DNA from: Rhodococcus marinonascens NBRC 14363
Lineage (GTDB): Bacteria > Actinomycetota > Actinomycetes > Mycobacteriales > Mycobacteriaceae
Reading direction: 5' to 3'
Assembly (NCBI RefSeq): GCF_001894885.1
Contig: NZ_BCXB01000014.1
Coordinates: 1 to 64,000, forward strand
Length of the DNA stretch: 64,000 bases
The position numbers were made by a program, and so were the translations under genes. Within the stretch, counting starts at the first letter, position 1. Each line of letters opens with the position of its first letter. The notes under the pieces were generated by a model that was given only the letters and a program-made list of their open reading frames with translations, was not told the origin of the DNA and ran no database searches. Positions 16,603 to 25,686 of the stretch are shown here, in pieces.

Positions 16603-18084
16603 GTGTCCGATGCCACCCCTATCCGACCCCGATCCGCAGCAGAAGTCGCCCAGTGGGATTACGAGGCCGACGTCGTGGTCGTGGGCTACGGCATCGCCGG
16701 CGTGTCCTCGTCCATTGAGGCTGCACGCGCAGGCGCCGAAGTCCTCGTGCTCGAACGCACCAGCGGATGGGGTGGCGCCGCCGCGCTCGCGGGCGGATTG
16801 ATCTACCTCGGCGGGGGGACGTCACTCCAGAAGGCGTGTGGGTTCGACGACTCCCCCGAAAATATGAAGAAGTTCATGATGGCGGCGCTCGGCCCGGGCG
16901 TCGACGAGGAGAAGATCACCGACTACTGCGACGGCAGCGTCGACCACTACGACTGGCTGGTCGACTGCGGCGTTCCGTTCAAAGAGACCTTCTGGGGCGA
17001 ACCCGGTTGGGAGCCCCCGTTCGACGATGGCCTCATGTACTCCGGCGGGGAGAATGCGGCGCCGTTCAACGAGATCGCTACACCCGCGCCGCGCGGGCAC
17101 GTTCCGCAGATGGCCGACAAGCGCACGGGTGAGAAGGGCGGCGGCTACATGTTGATGAAGCCGCTCGTCGAGACCGCCGAAAAGCTCGGGGTCCGTGCCG
17201 AATACGACATGTGCGTGCAGACACTCGTCATCGACGACACGGGTCGAGTGGTTGGGACCGTCGCCAAGCAGTATGGCAAGGAGGTGGCGGTCCGGGCGCG
17301 AAGCGGTGTCATCCTCGCTTCCGGCAGCTTTGCTTACAACGACAGGATGATCGAGGCCCACGCACCCCGGCTCATCGGACGTCCGGGCGCCGCCGTCGAG
17401 GAACACGACGGTCGCTCGATCCTGATGGCCCAGGCACTGGGCGCCGATCTCGCCCACATGGACGCCACCGAGGTCGCCTTCGTGTGCGATCCGCAGTTGG
17501 CGGCTCGCGGCATCCTCGTCAACGGGCATGGCCAGCGCTACGTTCCGGAAGACACGTATTCGGGGCGTATCGGCCAGATGACCCTGTTCCACCAGGAGAA
17601 CCAGGCGTTCCTCATCATCGACGAAGCCTCCTACGAAGAGGGTGCTGCCGCCACCACTGCCACGCCGTTTCTGCGTGTACAACCCACGTGGGTGGCCGAG
17701 ACCGTCGCGGAACTCGAGTCCGACATGGGGCTGCCCGCCGGCGCACTCCAATCCACAGTCGAGGTGTACAACAGGCATGCCGAAGACGGCGCGGATCCGC
17801 TGTTGCACAAGAAGGCCGAGTGGGTGAAACCGATCGGCTTACCCGTCGCGGCACTCGACCTGCGCGGGTTCACGCTCGGCTTCCCCCTCGGTGGCCTGCG
17901 GACGACGATCCACTCCGAGGTGCTGCATGTGTCCGGCGAGCCGATTCCCGGCCTCTTCGCCGCGGGACGCTGCACGTCGGGTGTGTGCGCCGGCGGATAT
18001 GCCAGCGGCACCTCACTCGGCGACGGAAGCTTCTACGGACGCCGCGCCGGGATCAGCGCGGCCGGGCAGTCCCACTCGCGCTAA
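16603..18084 (+). CDS. FAD-dependent dehydrogenase, fumarate reductase / 3-ketosteroid dehydrogenase-like family
   Basis: 493 residues from a GTG preceded by GAGAGGA. The dinucleotide-binding motif is VVVVGYGIAGVSSSIEAARA at about residues 24-43, followed by LERTSGWGGAAALAGGLIYLGGG. The C-terminus has the FAD-binding tail GLFAAGRCTSGVCAGGYASG. The family includes succinate dehydrogenase flavoproteins, urocanate reductase and KstD-type steroid dehydrogenases; the substrate is not evident. M. tuberculosis Rv1817 is a likely relative. It stands alone, after the egtE-like gene on the same strand. Confidence 0.85.
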   Translation: MSDATPIRPRSAAEVAQWDYEADVVVVGYGIAGVSSSIEAARAGAEVLVLERTSGWGGAAALAGGLIYLGGGTSLQKACGFDDSPENMKKFMMAALGPGVDEEKITDYCDGSVDHYDWLVDCGVPFKETFWGEPGWEPPFDDGLMYSGGENAAPFNEIATPAPRGHVPQMADKRTGEKGGGYMLMKPLVETAEKLGVRAEYDMCVQTLVIDDTGRVVGTVAKQYGKEVAVRARSGVILASGSFAYNDRMIEAHAPRLIGRPGAAVEEHDGRSILMAQALGADLAHMDATEVAFVCDPQLAARGILVNGHGQRYVPEDTYSGRIGQMTLFHQENQAFLIIDEASYEEGAAATTATPFLRVQPTWVAETVAELESDMGLPAGALQSTVEVYNRHAEDGADPLLHKKAEWVKPIGLPVAALDLRGFTLGFPLGGLRTTIHSEVLHVSGEPIPGLFAAGRCTSGVCAGGYASGTSLGDGSFYGRRAGISAAGQSHSR

Positions 18085-18445
18085 CTGGTGGACCGCACCG
18101 CGAAAAGCCAACCGGTGGCTTGAGGTTCGCACCGGAACAATCCTGTACTCGTGGCCGCCGTTGTAGCAACAGAATGGCGCAGCAGCATACTTCGCGATGC
18201 CTGGTCGTTCTCTTCGTTCGCAATCGAAGCCGCCGGCTGCGAGTCCTGACCTCACCCACCAGTGGGCAGTTTCGCGACACGATCATTTGCGGGATCTGAA
18301 ATGTACGAAAAGTGCCCCACTCGAATTGCCGGCGCCTGCTATGCGCTCGTTAGGTACGAAGCCATCATGATGCCCGCCGCGGCCGTTGCGGCATGAAACC
18401 CAAACTGTCGCCTATTCGTTCAGCACACCGAGCCAAGAGAAAAAT
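18085..18445. other. gene-free stretch
   Basis: About 360 bases between the flavoprotein gene and the broken propeller gene. Short open frames on either strand have no family character. No tRNA, strong hairpin or clear promoter was seen. Confidence 0.6.
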
Positions 18446-18669
18446 GTGAATCCGCGCAGTAGTTTTCGCGGCTACCCCACAGTCAGGGGATACGCCCAAC
18501 GTCTGTTGCTCGGGGTGATAGCCATACTCGCAATGCTGCTCGGTGTTGCCGGGGTGGGTGCGGCGACCGCGGCAGCCGACACCGCCACCGTGGCCACGAC
18601 CGTCACCGCCGGGCTCAGCCCACAAGGGGTGGCGGCACCCCGGACGGGTCCCACGCCTACGTCACCAAC
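18446..18669 (+). pseudogene. secreted YVTN beta-propeller protein, 5' fragment
   Basis: From a GTG at 18446 the frame gives MNPRSSFRGYPTVRGYAQ, a hydrophobic signal peptide (LLLGVIAILAMLLGVAGVGA) and the mature start ATAAADTATVATTVTAGLSPQGVA. At about 18631-18637 one base appears to be missing. After it, the other frame reads PDGSHAYVTN, the hallmark of a YVTN beta-propeller blade. The propeller then stops abruptly at 18669, where transposase-related DNA begins. The N-terminal pattern (MN..S.F.G, LLLG, ATAAAD) matches the intact gene at 51737-52822, so this is a broken paralogue. Confidence 0.7.
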
Positions 18670-18727
18670 TTACCAATTAGTGCGTAGGTATGTCGACTAT
18701 TTGTCCTGCCTCTGGTTGAATCATGTT

Positions 18728-18945
18728 GTGCGCGAACATGATGTCCGAAGACTCGATCATGCGACCCTGGCGGTGTTGAGAAGGCGTGCGGTGGAGCAGG
18801 TTCAGTCCGGGGCGCACCCCGAGGACGTGGCCGAGGTGTTGGGGCTGCATCGCAAGACCGTGTACGGGTGGGTCGCGAAGTTCCGGGCAGGGGGCTGGGA
18901 GGCGCTCGAGGCGAAACCGGTGCCCGGCCGGCCGCCGATCGTCTG
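18728..18945 (+). pseudogene. IS630-family transposase, N-terminal fragment
   Basis: The frame encodes LDHATLAVLRRRAVEQVQ, then PEDVAEVLGLHRKTVYGWVA and AGGWEALEAKPVPGRPP: the helix-turn-helix and linker at the N-terminus of IS630-family (Tc1/mariner superfamily) transposases. Homology ends after GRPP, where a full protein would continue into the DDE catalytic domain. A perfect 10-bp hairpin starts at the break (18942-18970). The start is uncertain. Confidence 0.75.
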
Positions 18946-18970
18946 CGGCGGAGCACAGCCCCGCCGCAGA
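18942..18970. repeat. 10-bp inverted repeat at the transposase breakpoint
   Basis: TCTGCGGCGG (18942-18951) and CCGCCGCAGA (18961-18970) are perfect complements with a 9-base loop. It may be an element terminus or a terminator. Confidence 0.6.
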
Positions 18971-19010
18971 TTCGCAATGGCGATATCCATACAACTACTT
19001 GGGGGACAGG

Positions 19011-19048
19011 TCAGGGCTCCTCAATTCACGACTTTGCCGGAGCCCTGA
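19011..19048. repeat. 10-bp inverted repeat downstream of the transposase fragment
   Basis: TCAGGGCTCC (19011-19020) and GGAGCCCTGA (19039-19048) are perfect complements with an 18-base loop. A GGGGGACA octamer lies at 19001-19008, the same octamer found in both IS-derived repeats at 51.1 and 53.1 kb. Confidence 0.55.
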
Positions 19049-19147
19049 CTCCGCAGGAACTCTCACCTATTCGGCGCTGTTGATGATCTCCGAGTCGGCC
19101 GTTTCCGCGGCCCCCGGGATATCTACTGCTCGCTGTGCTGTCGCGCA

Positions 19148-19516
19148 CTACCTAGCGGGTTCCCCTGCTTGAGTATTCAGGATCATTGCCCCGGCAGCGA
19201 GGAGGAATCCCGCACTGACAGTTCCCATGATGGGCGCGACGTCTCGATACATCAACGCAATCACGAACCAGCGAAGCTGCACGACTCCGCCGATAAGGAA
19301 CAGAGTCGATGCAGCGTATACATACCCCTCGGCTCGATCCCGTAGCTGGCCAAGCGCGACGGCGGCAATCACGACAACGCCGAGCGGGAGGCAGTACCAC
19401 CGAAGGGCGAAATCTAGCAGCGATTCATGGGCTCCCTGAAACGGGATTACTGCGATGACTCCTGTCAGAAGCCCGACGGCCCCGTAGATGGCTGGTCGCA
19501 CATTCTGTCCCTTCAT
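19148..19516 (-). CDS. small integral membrane protein, function unknown
   Basis: About 122 residues from the ATG at 19516 (MKGQNVRPAIYGAVGLLTG). Four hydrophobic stretches are visible: AIYGAVGLLTGVIAVIPF, WYCLPLGVVVIAAVALG, ASTLFLIGGVVQLRWFVIAL and IMGTVSAGFLLAAGAMIL, consistent with a four-helix membrane protein. I recognise no family. It lies on the minus strand between the IS graveyard and the rplY leader and has no partner gene. Confidence 0.55.
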   Translation of the reverse strand: MKGQNVRPAIYGAVGLLTGVIAVIPFQGAHESLLDFALRWYCLPLGVVVIAAVALGQLRDRAEGYVYAASTLFLIGGVVQLRWFVIALMYRDVAPIMGTVSAGFLLAAGAMILNTQAGEPAR

Positions 19517-20023
19517 GCAAATACGCATCATTCGAACAGTTCACTCACAAAGGGTGGCGATCACCTCACCTCGGCCCGGGTCCGGGTCATTGGGAAGCCT
19601 CGGCGAAGCATCGACGCATATCGGCGACTATTCACCGAATGCCGCATGACGCGGTAACGGCACCCGGGGGAGATCAGGGCGTTTGCGGCCGTGTCTACGG
19701 CGACCATCTCGATGTCCACCATCCAGAGTGAACCCCAGTCCGCACGGCGAACAGCTAGCCGATGGTCCGCACTGCGAACCAGGAGGCCATGTCTGGTCGA
19801 CCTTCCATGGCGGGCACCCGATTAGCAGGTCAGCACACCATCCGGTAGAGTTTCCAGAGTTGTCTCGGCGAGGGTGAACTAGAAGATTCCAATCGGCTGG
19901 CTCACCGTGATCGACGTGGCTACGGCTTGCTCGAGCGTTCCGCTCCTGGCCGTCGCGCGTTCGTCCTCGCCGACTCGAACCGCCCGCCAGTAACCCGCTT
20001 TGAGTTGTAGGAGCCGTTTCACA
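19517..20023. other. gene-free region before rplY with probable promoter and leader
   Basis: No supportable gene is seen. A partial direct repeat (GTCCGCAC...GCGAAC, twice near 19738-19782) is present. The last 180 bases hold the probable rplY promoter and a long leader. Confidence 0.55.
19822..19851 (+). promoter_or_regulatory. candidate sigma-A promoter of rplY
   Basis: TTAGCA (19822-19827) and TAGAGT (19846-19851) are spaced 18 bases, like housekeeping actinobacterial promoters. Transcription from here would give a leader of about 165 bases before the rplY start codon. No experiment supports it. Confidence 0.45.
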
Positions 20024-20635
20024 ATGTCTGACGCAAATCGCCTCGTAGCCGCCGTACGTACCGAATTCGGTAAGGGCGCCGCCCGCCGTGCCCGCCGCGA
20101 CGGCCAGGTCCCCGCAGTTCTGTACGGCCACGGTGAGAATCCCCGCCACCTGAACGTGCCCTCCCGCGACTTCGCAGCCATTCTGCGCTCGCACGGCACC
20201 AACGCCATCCTGACCCTCGATATCGACGGCAAGGAGCAGGTCGCGCTCACCAAGTCCGTCGTGGTTCACCCGATCCGCAAATACATCGAGCACGCCGACC
20301 TCCTCGTGATCAAGAAGGGCGAGAAGGTCACCGTCGACGTTCCCGTCGTCGTCACCGGTGAGGCCGCTTCCGGCACGCTGATCGCGCAGGACGCCGCCAC
20401 CATCTCCCTCGAGGCAGACGCGCTGAAGATCCCCGAGCAGATCGAGGTCTCCGTCGAGGGCCTCGAAGTCGGCACCCAGATCCTGGCCGGCCAGATCGAC
20501 CTGCCCAAGGGTTCGACCCTGCAGGCTGACGAGGATCTGCTCATCGTCAACGTCGTCGCAGCCCCGACCGCTGCCGACCTCGAAGAAGAGACTGTCGCAG
20601 TCGAGACCGAAACCGAAGAGGCTCCGGCGGAGTAG
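20024..20635 (+). CDS. rplY: 50S ribosomal protein L25, long (CTC) form
   Basis: 203 residues starting [20 protein letters not shown]. The N-terminal 5S-rRNA-binding domain (about residues 1-95, with [22 protein letters not shown]) is followed by the TL5/CTC-type C-terminal domain and an acidic tail ([19 protein letters not shown]). It binds 5S rRNA in the large subunit. The ATG at 20024 follows AGGAG. Gene order rplY-pth is the mycobacterial order; lpqT, which lies between prsA and rplY there, is absent. Confidence 0.95.
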   Translation: MSDANRLVAAVRTEFGKGAARRARRDGQVPAVLYGHGENPRHLNVPSRDFAAILRSHGTNAILTLDIDGKEQVALTKSVVVHPIRKYIEHADLLVIKKGEKVTVDVPVVVTGEAASGTLIAQDAATISLEADALKIPEQIEVSVEGLEVGTQILAGQIDLPKGSTLQADEDLLIVNVVAAPTAADLEEETVAVETETEEAPAE

Positions 20636-20640
20636 AGCAC

Positions 20641-20658
20641 CGAGAGCTGATCCTCTCG
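20641..20658 (+). terminator. short hairpin directly after rplY
   Basis: CGAGAG (20641-20646) pairs with CTCTCG (20653-20658) around six bases, starting five bases after the rplY stop. It may protect the 3' end or help termination. Confidence 0.35.
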
Positions 20659-20675
20659 CCACCGCACTGATGTCG

Positions 20676-20717
20676 GCGGCGCGTCGTCCCGGACGGGTAG
20701 TCCGGGTGACGCGCCGC
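20676..20717 (+). terminator. strong compound hairpin between rplY and pth
   Basis: The outer stem GCGGCGCGTC (20676-20685) with GACGCGCCGC (20708-20717) is perfect over 10 bp. It encloses a second perfect stem, CCCGGAC (20688-20694) with GTCCGGG (20700-20706). There is no T-run, so it could be a terminator, an attenuator or an RNA-processing site lowering pth relative to rplY. Confidence 0.6.
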
Positions 20718-20758
20718 TGTCGTCTCACGAGACCTGTCGCATGGGAAGGACACCGTCG

Positions 20759-21331
20759 GTGAGTGAAGACACCGCCTTGGTGGTGGGCCTCGGTAATCCC
20801 GGCTCACAGTACGAAAAGACCAGGCACAACATCGGCTTCATGGTGGCCGGCGTGCTGTCCGCGCGTATGGGCGGCAAGTTCGGCGCGCACAAGAAGAGCG
20901 GCGCCGACATCCTCCAGGGCCGCTTCGAGGGTCGCCCGATGATCCTTGCCAAACCACGGTCGTTCATGAATCTGTCCGGCAATGCCGTCTCCGGATTGGC
21001 CCGGTTCTTCTCGATCGATGCCGACAACATCGTGGTGATCCACGACGAACTCGACCTCGACTTCGGGACAGTCCGCCTCAAGCAGGGTGGCGGCGAGGGC
21101 GGTCACAACGGCCTACGGTCCGTTTCGAGTTCACTCGGCACCAAGAACTACCTGCGTACCCGCGTCGGCATCGGGCGACCGCCCGGGCGCATGGACCCGG
21201 CGTCGTACGTGCTGAGGCCGTTCTCGACGGTGGAACGTAAGGAACTCGACCTAGTCTGCGAACAGGCGGCCGATGCCGTCGAGGTCCTTCTGAAGGTCGG
21301 GCTCGAGGCAGCACAGAACCGCCTTCACTAG
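20759..21331 (+). CDS. pth: peptidyl-tRNA hydrolase
   Basis: This enzyme frees tRNA from prematurely released peptidyl-tRNA. About 190 residues; the family motifs are [20 protein letters not shown] at the start (with the catalytic histidine), [31 protein letters not shown] and GHNGLRS. I chose the GTG at 20759 because GGAAGGA lies eight bases upstream; an ATG at 20741 is in frame but has no good site. It follows rplY and the compound hairpin. Confidence 0.95.
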   Translation: MSEDTALVVGLGNPGSQYEKTRHNIGFMVAGVLSARMGGKFGAHKKSGADILQGRFEGRPMILAKPRSFMNLSGNAVSGLARFFSIDADNIVVIHDELDLDFGTVRLKQGGGEGGHNGLRSVSSSLGTKNYLRTRVGIGRPPGRMDPASYVLRPFSTVERKELDLVCEQAADAVEVLLKVGLEAAQNRLH

Positions 21332-21355
21332 CCGCTTCGCCACCACGCGGGATGG

Positions 21356-22990
21356 TTACCGGCCAACGATCGACGCTGACGTGGTGCGGCGCAGTTTGCC
21401 CGACGACGTCTTGGGGATGCTGCCCGGCCCGAGTACGGCGACGGTGCGGGGACGGACCCCCACTTCGGAGAACACAGCATGCACTACCTCGTGCTCGATG
21501 CGCTTGGCCACTTCGGGATCCTGGTAGTCGTTGGTCTCGACCGCCACCGCGAAGCTCTCCCGCTTCTGCCCCGCATCGAGTCGCACCGCCACCGCGTTAC
21601 CGGGACGCACCCCGGCGACGGTGCCCGCAGCCCGCTCGATGTCGGTGGGGTAGATGTTGCGGCCGCCCATGATGATGACGTCTTTGATGCGGCCGCAGAC
21701 GACGACGAGACCCTCTTCGGTGAAGTAGCCGACATCGCCTGTGTTCAGCCAGCCGTCCGCGTCCTGCGCGGGCTTGCGTCCGTCGACGGTGATGTAGCCG
21801 GGGGTGACGGCCTTGCCACGTACTTCGATGATGCCGACACCACGGGTCGGGAGCAGTTCGCCGTCGTTGTCGACGACGCGTCCTTCGAGGTTCGGCACCA
21901 TCTTGCCGAGGGTGGCAAGCGCACGGGCGTTCGGCTTGTTCGACGGGACCGCCCGCTGCATGGCCTCGAGCAGGTCAGGGTCGACGAGATCGAGGACCTG
22001 GCCCTGATCTGGGTCCGGGACCGAGACGGCAAGGGTGGTCTCGGCCATGCCGTAGACGGGGGCCAGGGCGGACGGGCTCAACCCGAAACGAGCACCGGCC
22101 TCGGCGAGTGCGGTCATAGTGCCGGGGTCGACGGGCTCTGCTCCATTCCACATGTACCGCACGGAACTGAGGTCGACGGCGCCGTCTGCTGCCTGCTCGA
22201 GACGGCGGGCCAGCAACGAGTACGCAAAGTTGGGCGCGGCCGTCACTGTGCCCCTGTATTTGCCCATCAGTTCCGCCCACAGCAGCGGCCTCTGAAGGAA
22301 GTCCATCGGGGTGATACTCACGACCTCGGCGCCGACCTGCATCGGCACGCTGAGGAATCCGACCATGCCCATGTCGTGGAACAACGGCAGCCAACTGATC
22401 ATCACGTCGTCCTCGATGGAGAACTTGATGCGGTCGATCATCGCGTAGGCGTTGGTGTAGAAGTTCTCGTGCGTGATCTGCACGGCTTTGGGCGAACCGG
22501 TGGAACCGGACGTGAGTTGCTGCAGTGCGATATCGCTCTCGTACGTATCGACGTGGCCGATCTCGGTGCCGCTGTTCAACTCGGCCACCGTGACCACCAT
22601 GATTCCGCGCTCCTCCAGCAGCGGCCTGGCCGCGTCGAACGGCGCACCGAGGACTACAGCCTTCGCGTTGATCATGGTGATGACGGTTTCGGTGTCCGTA
22701 GCCCACACCGCCAGATCGGTGCGGGGTGTGGGCTGATGCAGCATCGTGACAGACGCGCCACGCATCCAGGTGGCCTGGCATGAGGGCGCGATGTCGACAG
22801 GCTGACCGGCGAGGATGCCGATAGCGTCGCCGTGGCCGATACCTGCCTCGGCGAGCGCACCTGCCATGCGACGCGCCGAGCTGTGGATCTCTCCCCACGA
22901 CTGCCGCAGTGGGGCATCCGGCTCACCTGTATTCAGACCGTGGGTGCTGCTCGTCGCGGTCGCGTACATCTCGTCGGTGAATTTACTCAA
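21356..22990 (-). CDS. fatty-acyl-AMP ligase (Pks16/FadD-like)
   Basis: 544 residues of the ANL adenylation superfamily. The ATP-binding P-loop is [22 protein letters not shown], followed by [14 protein letters not shown], the [10 protein letters not shown] motif, [11 protein letters not shown] and the C-terminal catalytic lysine region [22 protein letters not shown] is typical of long-chain acyl-AMP ligases that hand acyl groups to polyketide synthases or carrier proteins. M. tuberculosis Pks16 (Rv1013) holds the same position beside pth, so it is probably the orthologue. No carrier or PKS gene is adjacent. Confidence 0.9.
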   Translation of the reverse strand: MSKFTDEMYATATSSTHGLNTGEPDAPLRQSWGEIHSSARRMAGALAEAGIGHGDAIGILAGQPVDIAPSCQATWMRGASVTMLHQPTPRTDLAVWATDTETVITMINAKAVVLGAPFDAARPLLEERGIMVVTVAELNSGTEIGHVDTYESDIALQQLTSGSTGSPKAVQITHENFYTNAYAMIDRIKFSIEDDVMISWLPLFHDMGMVGFLSVPMQVGAEVVSITPMDFLQRPLLWAELMGKYRGTVTAAPNFAYSLLARRLEQAADGAVDLSSVRYMWNGAEPVDPGTMTALAEAGARFGLSPSALAPVYGMAETTLAVSVPDPDQGQVLDLVDPDLLEAMQRAVPSNKPNARALATLGKMVPNLEGRVVDNDGELLPTRGVGIIEVRGKAVTPGYITVDGRKPAQDADGWLNTGDVGYFTEEGLVVVCGRIKDVIIMGGRNIYPTDIERAAGTVAGVRPGNAVAVRLDAGQKRESFAVAVETNDYQDPEVAKRIEHEVVHAVFSEVGVRPRTVAVLGPGSIPKTSSGKLRRTTSASIVGR

Positions 22991-23201
22991 CGTCTCTCCT
23001 CCTGCGATTATGGGTGCCCGAACGCAGAATCGTTCATTCCGGAGCGCCCCGACGACTCACTACGATTAATCCCCAACCGAGGTCCGATCGTTACTCCTCG
23101 CTGGATACGAATGTGCTGAGAGTTCGTCTTCGGCGTCCGAGTAGCCTGGTGTGCGGCCACACGGCCTCCGTTGCAGCATTCAGCCCCCGAGAGGTTCTTC
23201 G

Positions 23202-24926
23202 TTGACTACCCCGTCCGACTCGGCCGACACCATTCCAGCCGACGCGGCGTCTGCCGACGGCGGTACTGACCAGCCTTCCCCCGTGTCTGCGACGCAGGGG
23301 AAATCCGGCAAGAGCGTCCGAGCCGAGGCTCGCCGACGCCGGACGTTCGCCGTGATCTCGCATCCCGACGCCGGTAAATCGACGCTGACGGAGGCTCTCG
23401 CACTGCACGCGAAGGTCATCTCCGAGGCAGGCGCCGTTCACGGCAAAGCGGGCCGCAAATCAACGGTCTCCGACTGGATGGAGATGGAGAAGGCACGCGG
23501 AATCTCGGTCAGCTCCACAGCACTGCAGTTCAACTACCGATCCACCGAGGTGGCGGCCGACGAAGCCGTCGATAACGTGATCAATCTGGTGGACACCCCC
23601 GGCCACTCCGACTTCTCGGAGGACACGTACCGCGTCCTGACCGCGGTCGATGCCGCCGTCATGCTCATTGACGCCGCGAAGGGCCTCGAACCGCAGACTC
23701 TCAAGCTGTTCCAAGTGTGCCGTCACCGCGGGATCCCGGTGATCACGGTGATCAACAAGTGGGACCGGCCGGGCCAGACACCGCTCGAACTTCTCGACGA
23801 GATCCAGGAGCGGATCGGCCTCACACCGACCCCCCTTTATTGGCCGGTCGGCATCGCCGGCGACTTCCGCGGACTGCTGCGCCGCGGCGAGGAAGGTGCC
23901 CCACGTGAGTACATCCGATTCACGCGCACGGCGGGCGGCGCGAAAATTGCCCCCGAAGAGGTCATGGATGCCGACACCGCCCTCGCCAAGGAGGGTTCCG
24001 AGTGGGAAACCGCCGTTGAGGAGAGCGAACTACTCTCGGCCACCGGCCAGGACCACGACCAGGAGTTGTTCCTCGGCGGCCAGACGTCACCGGTGATCTT
24101 CGCGTCCGCAATGCTCAACTTCGGGGTCCGCCAGATTCTCGACACCCTCGTGGAACTGGCACCCCCACCCAGCGTCCGGACAGATGCCGCCGGCACGCCA
24201 CGCGAAGTCACCGACCCGTTCAGTGCGGTCGTCTTCAAGGTCCAGGCCGGCATGGATACCGCACACCGCGACCGACTGGCGTTCATGCGCATCGTGTCGG
24301 GGGCGTTCGAGCGCGGCATGGTCGTCACCCACGCCCAGACCGGGAAGCCGTTCACGACCAAGTACGCGCAGACCGTATTCGGCCGTGAACGTTCGACGGT
24401 CGAATCTGCGTACCCCGGCGACGTGGTGGGACTCGTGAACGCTACGGCACTCGCCCCCGGACACACTCTGTTCTTCGACAAGAAGGTGGAGTTCCCACCG
24501 ATTCCATCTTTCGCCCCCGAACACTTCTCGATTCTGCGAGCCGATAGCGCGGGCAAGTACAAGCAGTTCCGCCGCGCCGTGGATCAACTCGACTCCGAGG
24601 GTGTAGTACAGATCCTCCGCAACGACCTCCGCGGCGACGCCTCCCCGGTCATGGCAGCCGTCGGACCGATGCAGTTCGAGGTGGTCGCGGCACGGATGAA
24701 GGCCGAGTTCAACGTCGAGGCCCGGATGGAACCGCTGGGCTACGCCTTGGCGCGGCGCACCGACGCGGCGTCCGCCGACGAATTGAACCGGCAGCGCGGC
24801 GTCGAGGTATTCACCCGCTCGGACGGGGTGATGCTCGCTCTCGTCAGTGACAAGTGGCGACTGCAGTACATCCAGAAGGAGTTGCCCGAACTCATGCTCG
24901 AGCCTCTCGTGGCCGCCGCCGACTAA
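23202..24926 (+). CDS. prfC: peptide chain release factor 3
   Basis: RF3 is the translational GTPase that recycles RF1/RF2 after termination. About 574 residues; the G1 motif is ISHPDAGKSTLTEAL, G2 lies in the ARGISVSSTALQF region, G3 is DTPGHSDF and G4 is VINKWDRPG. C-terminal hallmarks are MAAVGPMQFEVVAARMKAEFNVE and KWRLQYIQKELPELML. The start is taken as TTG at 23202 after GAGAGG; the protein then has a long Ser/Ala/Asp-rich N-terminal extension, so a later start is possible. It is not part of the mycobacterial gene order here. Confidence 0.93.
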   Translation: MTTPSDSADTIPADAASADGGTDQPSPVSATQGKSGKSVRAEARRRRTFAVISHPDAGKSTLTEALALHAKVISEAGAVHGKAGRKSTVSDWMEMEKARGISVSSTALQFNYRSTEVAADEAVDNVINLVDTPGHSDFSEDTYRVLTAVDAAVMLIDAAKGLEPQTLKLFQVCRHRGIPVITVINKWDRPGQTPLELLDEIQERIGLTPTPLYWPVGIAGDFRGLLRRGEEGAPREYIRFTRTAGGAKIAPEEVMDADTALAKEGSEWETAVEESELLSATGQDHDQELFLGGQTSPVIFASAMLNFGVRQILDTLVELAPPPSVRTDAAGTPREVTDPFSAVVFKVQAGMDTAHRDRLAFMRIVSGAFERGMVVTHAQTGKPFTTKYAQTVFGRERSTVESAYPGDVVGLVNATALAPGHTLFFDKKVEFPPIPSFAPEHFSILRADSAGKYKQFRRAVDQLDSEGVVQILRNDLRGDASPVMAAVGPMQFEVVAARMKAEFNVEARMEPLGYALARRTDAASADELNRQRGVEVFTRSDGVMLALVSDKWRLQYIQKELPELMLEPLVAAAD

Positions 24927-24974
24927 CGCTCGAGGGGCCGTTCTCCGGTTCCAGTTCGCCGCGCCGACCGCAGA

Positions 24975-25658
24975 TCACGGCCACAGTTCCGCTGCGGTCC
25001 AGCCTCCCGTACCGGTATCGCGTCGGTAGAGCCGACGCCGGTGCCGACGCCCGGGGTCTGCCTGCCAGAACTCGACGCTGTCGGGAACCAGGCACCATGC
25101 CCGCCAACTGTCCGAGACGAAGTCGGGTTCGGCTTCGATCCGAGCGACCGCAGCCGTGACCGCGTGTTCGTACTCGGCAGGATCGCCGAGCACCTCGCTC
25201 TGTCGACTGGCGGCGGCCACGGCCCGCGCGGTGACGGAGCGTTCGCGGAAATCGCGAGCCGACACCGCTGGCCCGCCCTCCTCCACCGATCCTCGCACCC
25301 GCACCTGACGGCCCTGCTCGCGCCAGTAGAACGTGAGTGCCGCAGAGGAATTCGATGCCAAGTCGCGTCCCTTCGGTGAGTGCGCGTCACCGGAGAACCA
25401 GAAACCCCGCTCGGTCACGTCCTTGAGCAGCAGGAACCGGGCGTCGGGGCATCCGTCGGCATCTACAGTCGACAGTGCGGCGGCCTGTGGCTCGGGAACA
25501 CCAGCGGCGCCGGCCTCCGTAATCCAATAGAGAAACAACTCGGACGGCGAATCCGGCAGCACCTCTACGAGCGGAGGCGTCACGCCGCTCAGCGCCGGCA
25601 GCGCGCGGATCCAAGCGCGGGTGTCCAGATACGACGAGGGGTCGGGTGCAGTCGGCAT
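24975..25658 (-). CDS. pdxH: pyridoxamine 5'-phosphate oxidase family protein (PdxH-like)
   Basis: About 227 residues from the ATG at 25658. The family pattern is PQAAALSTVDADGCPDARFL, LLKDVTERGFWFSGDAHSPKG, ALTFYWREQGRQVRVRGSVE, and the C-terminal PDSVEFWQADPGRRHRRRLY, where PdxH proteins bind FMN and substrate. The enzyme would oxidise pyridoxamine or pyridoxine phosphate to PLP. The C-terminal motif diverges from the canonical RLHDR pattern, so the exact substrate is uncertain. It is convergent with prfC and downstream of a VOC and a SnoaL-like gene on the same strand. Confidence 0.8.
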   Translation of the reverse strand: MPTAPDPSSYLDTRAWIRALPALSGVTPPLVEVLPDSPSELFLYWITEAGAAGVPEPQAAALSTVDADGCPDARFLLLKDVTERGFWFSGDAHSPKGRDLASNSSAALTFYWREQGRQVRVRGSVEEGGPAVSARDFRERSVTARAVAAASRQSEVLGDPAEYEHAVTAAVARIEAEPDFVSDSWRAWCLVPDSVEFWQADPGRRHRRRLYRRDTGTGGWTAAELWP

Positions 25659-25686
25659 GTGTCGACAGTAGCCGCGGTTCATACCC

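Noticed and set aside
19628-20728. Minus-strand 366-codon frame opposite rplY
   Set aside because: Overlaps rplY and its leader; composition (Gly/Asp/Leu-rich) is a shadow of the plus-strand gene.
21479-22783. Plus-strand 434-codon frame opposite the acyl-AMP ligase
   Set aside because: Antisense shadow; the ligase on the minus strand carries all ANL motifs.
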